Of a DNA stretch of 64,000 nucleotides, positions 44,366 through 51,585 are shown in pieces (positions within the stretch are counted from its first letter, which is position 1; every line of letters begins with the position of its first letter). The notes beneath the pieces are model-generated. The model did not search any database. It was not told the origin of the DNA and worked only from the letters and a program-made list of their open reading frames with translations. A program made the position numbers and the translations under genes. The DNA comes from JBFXIE01 sp050176255 (lineage in GTDB: Bacteria; Pseudomonadota; Gammaproteobacteria; Burkholderiales; Burkholderiaceae_C): NCBI RefSeq assembly GCF_050176255.1, contig NZ_JBFXIE010000008.1. One strand, given 5' to 3'.

Positions 44366-45772
44366 ATGAATGTCCACCACGCCATGAAACACCGCGCTTT
44401 GACCCTGGGCCTGGCCGGCCTGACCGCACTTGCACCGCTGGTGCCCGCGTCCGTGCAGGCGCAGGGGCTGCGGCCGTCGGCTGCACCCGGTCTGCAGCGC
44501 CCGCCCTCCGCCGCCAGCGCGCCGGCCCCCGCGGCAGCGGCTGCAATGCCGGCCGACTACATCGTCGCCGTGGTCAATTCCGAGCCCATCACCAATAACG
44601 AAGTGCGCCAGCGCGCCGCGCGCGTCGCGCAGCAGATCGCCGCCCAGGGCGGCACCCGGCCGCCGCAGGAGCGGCTGATCAAGGACGTGCTGGAGCGCCT
44701 GATCCTCGAAAAAATCCAGGTGCAGCTGGCCAAGGACAGCGGCATCAAGGTCGATGACTACGCCGTTGAGCAGGCCGAACAATCCGTGGCGCGGCAAAAC
44801 GACGTGAGCGTGCCAGAGATGCACCGGCGCCTGGCACTGGACGGCATCAGCAAGGAGCGCTTTCGCGAAGAGCTGCGCAACCAGCTGCTGACCCTGCGCC
44901 TGCGCGAGCGCGATGTGGAGTCGCGCGTGCGCGTGAGCGACCTGGAGGTGGATCAGTACCTGCGCGACCAGCAGGCGGGCGCGGACGCCGGCAAGCTGGA
45001 GCTGAACCTGGGCCACATCCTGGTGACCGTGCCCGAAAACGCCAGCCCACAGGCGGCCGCGCAGCGCAGCGCCCGCGCCCAGGAGGTCTTGGCCAAGCTG
45101 CAGGCCGGCGGCGATTTTGCCGCGCTGGCGCGCGAATACTCCGACGCCCCCACGGCCAGCAGCGGCGGCCTGATGGGCCTGCGCCCGGCGGATCGCTACC
45201 CCGAGCTGTTTGTCCAGGCCACCCAGCAGGCCGCCGTGGGCAGCGTGGTCGGGCCGGTGCGTTCGCCAGCCGGCTACCACATCCTGAAGGTGGTGGACAA
45301 AACCTACGGCAATGTGCCCACCATGGCCGTGCAAAGCCGCGCGCGCCACATCCTGCTGCGCACCAACGCGGGCTTGTCCGAGCGCCAGGCCGCCGAACGG
45401 TTGCAAGACCTGCGCGATCGCATCACGCGCAACCAGGCCGACTTTGCCGAACTGGCGCGCCAGCACTCGCAGGACGCCAGTGCCAGCGAAGGCGGCGACC
45501 TGGGCTGGGCATCGTCCGGGCGCTACGTGCCTGAATTTGAAGAAGTGCTCAATGCCCTGCAGCCCGGCGAGATCAGCCGCCCCGTGGTGTCGCGCTTTGG
45601 CGTGCACCTGATCCAGTTGGTGGAGCGGCGCGAACAGCGCCTGACCCAGCGCGAGCAGCGCGACATGGTGCGCGACCAGGTGCGCGAGAAAAAACTCGAT
45701 GAGGCCTTCGCGACCTGGATTCAGGAGGCGCGAGCGCGCGCCTACGTCGAATACCGCGAGCCGCCCCAGTGA
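44366..45772 (+). CDS. surA: Periplasmic chaperone and peptidyl-prolyl isomerase SurA
   Basis: 468 residues from ATG 44366 (MNVHHAMKHRALTLGLAGL), with a signal peptide ending near VPASVQAQG. The N-terminal SurA domain (PADYIVAVVNSEPITNNEVR, LERLILEKIQVQLAKDSGIK) is followed by two parvulin domains (HILVTVPENA...FAALAREYSDAPTASSGG and HILLRTNAGL...FAELARQHSQDASASEGG). It helps outer-membrane proteins fold, including LptD encoded just upstream (47-bp gap). rsmA follows by 13 bp. Confidence 0.94.
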   Translation: MNVHHAMKHRALTLGLAGLTALAPLVPASVQAQGLRPSAAPGLQRPPSAASAPAPAAAAAMPADYIVAVVNSEPITNNEVRQRAARVAQQIAAQGGTRPPQERLIKDVLERLILEKIQVQLAKDSGIKVDDYAVEQAEQSVARQNDVSVPEMHRRLALDGISKERFREELRNQLLTLRLRERDVESRVRVSDLEVDQYLRDQQAGADAGKLELNLGHILVTVPENASPQAAAQRSARAQEVLAKLQAGGDFAALAREYSDAPTASSGGLMGLRPADRYPELFVQATQQAAVGSVVGPVRSPAGYHILKVVDKTYGNVPTMAVQSRARHILLRTNAGLSERQAAERLQDLRDRITRNQADFAELARQHSQDASASEGGDLGWASSGRYVPEFEEVLNALQPGEISRPVVSRFGVHLIQLVERREQRLTQREQRDMVRDQVREKKLDEAFATWIQEARARAYVEYREPPQ

Positions 45773-45785
45773 GGGCCCTGCCGCG

Positions 45786-46550
45786 ATGAAGCACATCCCC
45801 CGCAAACGCTTCGGCCAGCACTTCCTGAGCGACCCCGGCATCATCGACGCCATCGTGCGCGCCATCGCCCCGCGGGCGGGCCAGCCCATGGTGGAGATCG
45901 GCCCCGGCCTGGCCGCGCTGACCCAGCCGCTGGTCGAGCGCCTGGGGCGTCTCACCGTCATCGAGCTGGACCGCGACCTGGCTGCCCGGCTGCGTGCGCA
46001 CGGGCAGCTGGATGTGGTCGAGTCTGATGTATTAAAAGTGGACTTTGCCCAAGTGGCAAAAGCGCTGGCAGCTACAAAAATAAGAGTGGTGGGCAACCTG
46101 CCCTACAACATCTCCACGCCCATCCTGTTCCACCTGCTGGAGTATGTGCAGGTCATTGAAGACCAGCACTTCATGCTGCAAAAAGAGGTCATCGACCGCA
46201 TGGTGGCCGCGCCCGCCACCGGCGCCTATGGGCGTCTGTCTGTCATGCTGCAGTGGCGCTATGCCATGGAAGACGTGCTGTTCGTGCCGCCGGGCAGCTT
46301 CGACCCGCCCCCGAAGGTGGACAGCGCCGTGGTGCGCATGGTGCCCTACGCCACGCCCGCCGAGGTGGACGCGGCGCTGCTGTCCGAACTGGTGCAGGTG
46401 GCCTTCAGCCAGCGCCGCAAGCTGCTGCGCCACACCCTGGGCCGCTGGCTGGATGAGCGCGGCTACGCCGGCAGCTTTGACACCCAGCGGCGCGCAGAAG
46501 AGGTGCCTGTCGATGAATACGTGGCCCTCGCGAAATCGGCGTGCTATTAA
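45786..46550 (+). CDS. rsmA: 16S rRNA (adenine1518/1519-N6)-dimethyltransferase
   Basis: 254 residues from ATG 45786 (MKHIPRKRFGQHFLSDPGII). SAM-binding motifs: VEIGPGLAALTQPL, TVIELDRDLAARLR, the catalytic NLPYNIS, and FVPPGSFDPPPKVDSAVVRM. It dimethylates two adenines near the 3' end of 16S rRNA. Residues about 79-102 (DVLKVDFAQVAKALAATKIR) are encoded by an AT-richer stretch that is a copy of the dispersed element, just before the catalytic motif. Last gene of lptD-surA-rsmA. Confidence 0.95.
   Translation: MKHIPRKRFGQHFLSDPGIIDAIVRAIAPRAGQPMVEIGPGLAALTQPLVERLGRLTVIELDRDLAARLRAHGQLDVVESDVLKVDFAQVAKALAATKIRVVGNLPYNISTPILFHLLEYVQVIEDQHFMLQKEVIDRMVAAPATGAYGRLSVMLQWRYAMEDVLFVPPGSFDPPPKVDSAVVRMVPYATPAEVDAALLSELVQVAFSQRRKLLRHTLGRWLDERGYAGSFDTQRRAEEVPVDEYVALAKSACY
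46022..46090 (-). repeat. Dispersed element, copy 12 (inside rsmA)
   Basis: Read leftward: TTATTTTTGTAGCTGCCAGC, GCTTTTGCCACTTGGGCAAA, GTCCACTTTTAATAC. The first 24 bases almost match the reference copy. The rsmA frame stays open across it. Confidence 0.7.
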
Positions 46551-46598
46551 AAAAATAGCTACTAGCGCTTGCTTTACAAGGGTTGGGGCTTGAAACGT
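46549..46598 (+). repeat. Dispersed TAGCTGCCAGCGC element, copy 13
   Basis: The rsmA stop TAA at 46548-46550 runs directly into AAAAAATAGCTACTAGCGCT, TGCTTTACAAGGGTTGGGGC, TTGAAACG. Well-kept copy starting at the stop codon. Confidence 0.75.
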
Positions 46599-46807
46599 CC
46601 TTGTGTGCCTTTATGCCACGCTGAGCCAGTAGCCCGCGTTGAACGGGCTGCTCATGCGCAGGGCCTGGGGCGAGACGTCCACCAGTTTGTCGGTGGGCAT
46701 TTTTTCGCCGCAGCTGTCGCTGTTGCTGTCTATCGTGATGGCCTGTGCAGCGGCGCCGTGCAGCGCCTCATCAGCCCGCTCCGCCTGGCCGGCGGTTGCA
46801 GAACGGG
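46599..46807 (-). other. Gene-poor stretch with a possible remnant frame
   Basis: Between rsmA and the barstar gene. One leftward frame (about 46611-46800) reads through VSLLLFFSVARSATAGQAE to KMPTDKLVDVSPQALRMSSP and NAGYWLSVA before a stop at 46611. It has no clear start codon and I do not recognise it. It could be the tail of a decayed gene or chance. Confidence 0.25.
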
Positions 46808-47233
46808 CTACAGAAAAGAATAGAAGCAGCGAAACGCAATCTTGCGGTCGCTCCAGTACTCGGCGGCGTCACGGAAGATGTCCAGCAATTGCTCGCGTGC
46901 TTCCTTGTCGAACTTGGCGGTGGTGGGGATCTGCTCCAGCACCACGATAAAGCCCGGCTGCGGCCCCGACTTGTGCAGCGGGTCGGTCATGCAGTCGTAC
47001 AGCGCATCGAAGTTCTTGCCGAAATGTGCCGGAAACGTGAACTGCGAAGCGATCAGTTCCAGCACGTCTTGCTTGGTTTGCGCATGTGCAAGGTTGGCGT
47101 AAAGAAAATGGTGGCCCATCGCCTGTGCTGCCCCTTGCAGATCGTGCACGCGGAAGGCGCGGATCGACTGCACGATATTGGGGCGCACACCGCGCAAAAG
47201 CGTTTCCTGATCTTTACGAAGTGGTGTTTCCAT
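46808..47233 (-). CDS. Barstar-family ribonuclease inhibitor
   Basis: 141 residues from ATG 47233 (METPLRKDQETLLRGV); a TTG at 47281 is an alternative start. The barstar core is in the second half: KQDVLELIASQFTFPAHFGK, NFDALYDCMTDPL, GFIVVLEQIP and a C-terminal helix with EQLLDIFRDAAEYWSDR. The family binds and blocks barnase-like RNases in the cytoplasm. The RNase gene lies 133 bp upstream on the same strand, so this is the likely immunity partner. The N-terminal 45 residues have no counterpart in the classical 90-residue barstar. Confidence 0.88.
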   Translation of the reverse strand: METPLRKDQETLLRGVRPNIVQSIRAFRVHDLQGAAQAMGHHFLYANLAHAQTKQDVLELIASQFTFPAHFGKNFDALYDCMTDPLHKSGPQPGFIVVLEQIPTTAKFDKEAREQLLDIFRDAAEYWSDRKIAFRCFYSFL

Positions 47234-47366
47234 CTCCGTTGCTCTTTCTTTTAGAGGTCCACTGATTGAAAAATCCGGCAACCCGGGCGTGCGGCTGGCG
47301 GATGAAAAACCGATGGCGTGCCCCGCGCACGCCCATCAAAACATAGACAGCCCGGGGCTGCGGCAG

Positions 47367-47771
47367 TCATTGCATGATTTGTCGAAAGCTCGAGTAATGG
47401 TCGCTGGTGTAGTAGCAGGCATCCGGCGTGCGGGGAGCACCGCCGCAAACGATGCGCCGCGCACCCCGATGCCGCACTCCCGGCGTCCGAACGGTGTATT
47501 CGCGGTAGTAGCCGCGCTTTTTCTGCGGCAGCAAGCGCTCGCGATTGCCAAATACCGAGCCATCCTTGTCATACGGAAAAGGCCCCCCTTCGTGGATCAG
47601 CGCATAGGTGGCCCGCCCCTGGGCGGGCAGCTCGGAGAGCGCGATGGTGGGGAGGGACGTGGTGTCTGGCGTCTGCCGCGCGAACACCAGGGCCGGCGAC
47701 AGCCCGATCACAGCACCCAATGCGCACGCCACTACTGCTTTGTACGCCCGGATGGCGACAGCCTTCAACAT
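47367..47771 (-). CDS. Secreted barnase/RNase Sa-like guanyl-specific ribonuclease
   Basis: 134 residues from ATG 47771. A signal peptide (YKAVVACALGAVIGLSPALV, cleavage near FARQ) precedes a mature microbial RNase of about 100 residues: IALSELPAQGRATYALIHEG, GPFPYDKDGSVFGNRERLLP, GYYREYTVRTPG (catalytic Glu), RGARRIVCGG (Arg) and CYYTSDHYSSFRQI (catalytic His). Two Cys residues may form the RNase Sa disulfide. It is exported, so it acts outside the cytoplasm, perhaps for nutrient release or competition; the barstar gene downstream protects the maker. Confidence 0.9.
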   Translation of the reverse strand: MLKAVAIRAYKAVVACALGAVIGLSPALVFARQTPDTTSLPTIALSELPAQGRATYALIHEGGPFPYDKDGSVFGNRERLLPQKKRGYYREYTVRTPGVRHRGARRIVCGGAPRTPDACYYTSDHYSSFRQIMQ

Positions 47772-47851
47772 TCACAACACCTTTCGGAAACTGCGGGTTA
47801 ACCCCGAAATTTCGAGCCGGTAGTGTGACAAAAAGGCAATCAAAAGGCAAG

Positions 47852-47876
47852 CCATTGCCCAAATTTTGGGCAATGG
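47852..47876 (-). terminator. Strong hairpin after maeB
   Basis: CCATTGCCCAAA / TTTGGGCAATGG forms a 12-bp stem with an almost zero-length loop. It lies about 55 bp past the maeB stop on the leftward strand, just upstream of the RNase gene. No long T-run follows, but TTGCCTTTTG is near. Confidence 0.65.
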
Positions 47877-47929
47877 CACAGGGTTATCGCCTTGGCAGAC
47901 AGGTATCTGCCAGGATCGGTCACATCGTC

Positions 47930-50242
47930 TCAGCGCACCGCATTGGCGTCGGCCACGGTCAGCGCGGTCATGTTGACGATGCGGCGCACCGTGGCGCTGG
48001 GGGTCAGGATGTGCACCGGCTTGGCCGCGCCCAGCAGCACCGGCCCGATGGCGATGTTGCCGCCAGCCGCCGTCTTGAGCAGGTTGTACGAGATGTTGGC
48101 GGCGTCGATGTTGGGCATGATCAGCAAGTTGGCGTCGCCGGTCAGGGTGCCGTGGGGCATGAGCGCGTTGCGCGCCTTGCCGTCCAGCGCAACGTCGCCA
48201 TGCATTTCGCCGTCCACCTCCAGCCAGGGTGCCTGTGCCTGCAGCAGCGCCAGCGTTTCGCGCATCTTGATGGCGCTGGGCTGGTTGCTGGAGCCGAAGT
48301 TGGAGTGGCTGAGCAAGGCGGCCTTGGGCTTGATGCCAAAGCGCACCATCTCTTGTGCCGCCATGACGGCGATCTCGGCCAGTTGCGCGGCCGAGGGGTC
48401 GTAGTTGATGTGCGTGTCCACCACAAACACCTGGCGGCCCGGCAGCAGCAGGCCATTCATGCAGGCATAGGTGGCCACGCCCGCGCGCTTGCCAATCACC
48501 TGGTCGATGTAGTTCAGATGCATGGGATTGGTGCCCCAGGTGCCGCAGATCAGGCCGTCCACCTCGCCCTTGTGCAGCAGCATGGCGCCGATCAGCGACA
48601 GGCGCCGGCGCAGCTCGATCTTGGCGATGGGCACCGTCACGCCCTTGCGCTCGGTCAGGCGGTGGTAGGTCTGCCAGAAGTCGCGGTAGCGCGGATCCTG
48701 CTCCACGTTGACGATGTCGTAGTCCTGCCCCTCCTTCAGGCGCAGACCGAACTTCTCGATGCGCTGGGCAATGATGTTCGGGCGGCCGATCAGCGTGGGG
48801 CGGGCAATGTTTTCATCCACCACGATCTGCGCGGCGCGCAGCACGCGCTCTTCCTCGCCCTCGGCATAGGCCACGCGCTTTTTGGTGGCAGCCTTGGCTG
48901 CGGTGAAGATGGGCTTCATGGTGGTGCCCGACGCATACACAAAGGTCTGCAGATGGTCGCGGTAGGCGTCCATGTCGGCCACCGGGCGCTGGGCCACGCC
49001 CGAGTCAAACGCAGCCTGCGCCACGGCTGGCGCGATCTTCATCATCAGGCGCGGGTCGAACGGCTTGGGGATCAGGTAATCCGGGCCAAAAGCCAGCGGC
49101 TCGCCCACATAGGCGGCGGCCACCACTTCGCTTTGCTCGGCCTGGGCCAGCTCGGCAATGGCGTGGACGGCGGCGATCTCCATCTCGGTCGTGATGGTGG
49201 TCGCGCCGCAGTCCAGCGCGCCGCGGAAGATGTACGGAAAGCACAGGACGTTGTTGACCTGGTTGGGGTAGTCGGTGCGGCCGGTGGCGATGATGGCGTC
49301 ATCGCGCACGGCTTTCACGTCCTCGGGCGAAATCTCGGGGTTGGGGTTGGCCAGCGCAAAGATCAGCGGGCGCGCGTTCATTTTTGCGACCATGTCCTGC
49401 TTGAGCACGCCGCCCGCCGACAGGCCCAGGAACACGTCGGCGCCCTCGATCACCTCGCCCAGCGTGCGGGCAGCGGTGGGTTGGGCGTAGAGCACCTTGT
49501 CTTCGTCCATCAGCTCGGTACGGCCTTCATAGACCACGCCGGCGATGTCGGTCACCCAGATGTTCTCGCGCGGAATGCCCAGCTTGACCAGCAGTCCCAG
49601 GCAGGCCAGCGCCGCGGCGCCTGCGCCGGATGTGACCAGCTTGACCTTCTTGGGGTCCTTGCCGGCCACCTTCAGGCCGTTGAGGATGGCCGCGCCCACC
49701 ACGATGGCCGTGCCGTGCTGGTCGTCGTGAAAGACCGGGATCTTCATGCGCTCGCGCAGTTTGCGCTCCACATAAAAGCAGTCGGGCGCCTTGATGTCTT
49801 CGAGGTTGATGCCGCCGAAGGTGGGCTCCAGCGCGGCAATGATCTCGACCAGCTTTTCCGGGTCTTTCTCGTTGATCTCGATGTCGAACACGTCGATGCC
49901 CGAGAACTTCTTGAACAGCACCGCCTTGCCTTCCATCACCGGCTTGCCGGCCAGCGGGCCGATGTCACCCAGGCCCAGCACGGCGGTGCCGTTGGTCACC
50001 ACGCCCACCAGGTTGCCGCGGCTGGTGTACTTGAAGGCGGCAGCCGGATCCTTGACGATTTCCTCGCAGGGCGAGGCCACGCCGGGCGAATAGGCCAGGG
50101 CCAGATCGTGCTGATTGACCATCTGCTTGGTGGCGGCGATCGCAATCTTGCCGGGCTGGGGAAACTCGTGGTATTGCAGCGCTTCGCGGCGCAGCAGCGC
50201 ACGTTTGTCGGACGGGGTTTGGGCCGCGGGGGTGTCGGGCAT
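47930..50242 (-). CDS. maeB: NADP-dependent malic enzyme (malic enzyme-phosphotransacetylase fusion)
   Basis: Converts malate to pyruvate and CO2 with NADPH formation. 770 residues, the length of MaeB-type enzymes. The malic enzyme part (residues 1-430) has LALAYSPGVASPCEEI, VGVVTNGTAVLGLGDIGPLA, PVMEGKAVLFKKFSGIDVFD, FHDDQHGTAIVVGAAILNGL and the NADP fold VKLVTSGAGAAALACLGLLV. The C-terminal part (about 440-770) resembles phosphotransacetylase (RVLRAAQIVVDENIARPTLI, VEVDGEMHGDVALD). That part usually has a regulatory role, not transacetylase activity. Confidence 0.95.
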   Translation of the reverse strand: MPDTPAAQTPSDKRALLRREALQYHEFPQPGKIAIAATKQMVNQHDLALAYSPGVASPCEEIVKDPAAAFKYTSRGNLVGVVTNGTAVLGLGDIGPLAGKPVMEGKAVLFKKFSGIDVFDIEINEKDPEKLVEIIAALEPTFGGINLEDIKAPDCFYVERKLRERMKIPVFHDDQHGTAIVVGAAILNGLKVAGKDPKKVKLVTSGAGAAALACLGLLVKLGIPRENIWVTDIAGVVYEGRTELMDEDKVLYAQPTAARTLGEVIEGADVFLGLSAGGVLKQDMVAKMNARPLIFALANPNPEISPEDVKAVRDDAIIATGRTDYPNQVNNVLCFPYIFRGALDCGATTITTEMEIAAVHAIAELAQAEQSEVVAAAYVGEPLAFGPDYLIPKPFDPRLMMKIAPAVAQAAFDSGVAQRPVADMDAYRDHLQTFVYASGTTMKPIFTAAKAATKKRVAYAEGEEERVLRAAQIVVDENIARPTLIGRPNIIAQRIEKFGLRLKEGQDYDIVNVEQDPRYRDFWQTYHRLTERKGVTVPIAKIELRRRLSLIGAMLLHKGEVDGLICGTWGTNPMHLNYIDQVIGKRAGVATYACMNGLLLPGRQVFVVDTHINYDPSAAQLAEIAVMAAQEMVRFGIKPKAALLSHSNFGSSNQPSAIKMRETLALLQAQAPWLEVDGEMHGDVALDGKARNALMPHGTLTGDANLLIMPNIDAANISYNLLKTAAGGNIAIGPVLLGAAKPVHILTPSATVRRIVNMTALTVADANAVR

Positions 50243-50498
50243 CAGGGCGTCTCCAGCTCAATGAAGGTGGGGCCGACGCCCTGACCGGATCGCCGGGCGG
50301 GGAGTCGGCTGTATGCGAGCCTGCCGGCGCCCTGGGCCGGCCTTGCATGCCATGCTGCACAAGGGGCGCAAACAGGCTCTGGGGGGGTGGCAATTGTAGG
50401 TGAGCACTGCGCGCAAGCCCGGGTGGGCGGACATGCGCAAGGGGCATCACCCGCGTGACATGAAGGGCGGTCAGGGCGTGCCGCCACGGCGCGTTGCT

Positions 50499-50984
50499 TC
50501 AGCGCGGCGGCTGCAGCACGCTGGCGTCGGTATGGATCAGCTCCAGCGGGGCGCGCCGCCCGGCAAGATAGTCCTCGATGGACTGCAGCACCAGCGGGCT
50601 GCGGTGCTGCGTGGTGCAACTGCGCAGCTCATCGGGCGTGAGCCACACGGCGCGCACGATGCCCTCGTCCAGCCTGCGCCCCGGGTGGTGCGCGCCCACG
50701 GTGCCGGCAAAGGCAAAGCGCAGGTAGGTGATGTCGTGGCCCGTTCGCGTGCGCGTGAAGCGGTTCAGGTACACGCCCACCAGGGCCGTGGGCTGAAAGT
50801 CATAGGCCGTCTCCTCCAGCACCTCGCGCACGCAGGCCTGTATGGGCGACTCGCCCGGGTCCAGGTGGCCTGCCGGGTTGTTCAGCCGCAGGCCGTCGGC
50901 CGTGTCTTCCTCGATGAACAGAAATCGGCCTTCGTGCTCGACGATGGCGGCCACGGTGACGTTGGGTTTCCAGCGGTTTGGCAT
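50499..50984 (-). CDS. Nudix hydrolase, NudJ-like
   Basis: 161 residues from ATG 50984 (MPNRWKPNVTVAAIV); a much longer open frame upstream is not real. The Nudix box reads GHLDPGESPIQACVREVLEE, followed by TAYDF. In NudJ-type enzymes of gamma- and betaproteobacteria the substrates include thiamine pyrimidine pyrophosphates and nucleoside di- or triphosphates. The substrate here is not shown. Flanked by intergenic DNA on both sides and transcribed leftward, like maeB. Confidence 0.88.
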   Translation of the reverse strand: MPNRWKPNVTVAAIVEHEGRFLFIEEDTADGLRLNNPAGHLDPGESPIQACVREVLEETAYDFQPTALVGVYLNRFTRTRTGHDITYLRFAFAGTVGAHHPGRRLDEGIVRAVWLTPDELRSCTTQHRSPLVLQSIEDYLAGRRAPLELIHTDASVLQPPR

Positions 50985-51095
50985 GGCGGCGATTATCGCC
51001 AGCGCACATGCCAGCATTCTGACTTGCGCCAGGTCAAGCCCTGGCACGCAGCCAAGGTCTTGGCTGCGCCGTGCGCTCGGCATAATGCCCAACCC

Positions 51096-51482
51096 ATGCT
51101 GCAACGCATTCGTCACCATCGACAGCTGGGCTCCGTGGTCTTCACGGTGTTCGTGTTCGCGTGGGTGGTGGCGCTGTGGGCCAACGTGCAGGTGCGCCAG
51201 GCCTTGCCCGGTACAGACCTGGCATACCTGGACATCTGTTTCTCCGGCCCCGGGGGCGCGCCAACGCCGGATGCCGCCCCCGCAGCGCACGACAGCCACC
51301 ATGCCGACCCCGGCTGCCTGCTGTGCATTGCTCTGGCCACGCCGCCTGCGCTGACGCTGGCTGCCCTGCGCCCACCCGCCCCGCGCGTACACCCGACCTC
51401 CCTCAGCCGCGCACCGGCGGTGGCGGCCTGGCGGGCGCAGGCGCCGCTGCCCGCGCGCGGCCCCCCGCCCTTGCCCGCCTGA
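51096..51482 (+). CDS. DUF2946-like small membrane-anchored protein
   Basis: 128 residues. A hydrophobic N-terminal segment (LGSVVFTVFVFAWVVALWAN) is followed by a short periplasmic part with His/Asp-rich HDSHHADPGCLLCIALATPP and a Pro/Arg-rich end. The CxxC and nearby His residues could bind metal. DUF2946 proteins often sit just before TonB-dependent copper receptors, as here (103-bp gap), so a link with copper is inferred. Confidence 0.7.
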   Translation: MLQRIRHHRQLGSVVFTVFVFAWVVALWANVQVRQALPGTDLAYLDICFSGPGGAPTPDAAPAAHDSHHADPGCLLCIALATPPALTLAALRPPAPRVHPTSLSRAPAVAAWRAQAPLPARGPPPLPA

Positions 51483-51585
51483 CTGCAACCACCCGCTGGC
51501 CCGCACGCGCGGCCCGGCGCCCCTTGTTGTTGGCCTGCGTGCGGCCCGCCCCATGCGGCCGGGCCGCCGCGGGCATGGATTTTTC

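Noticed and set aside
47720..50284. 854-codon open frame antisense to maeB
   Set aside because: The opposite strand encodes a complete malic enzyme with all motifs; the antisense translation has no domain features. The same holds for large antisense frames opposite aroG (845-2374), dinG (3585-5831), the hydrolase and peptidase (7261-9681) and the chemoreceptor (9919-11868).
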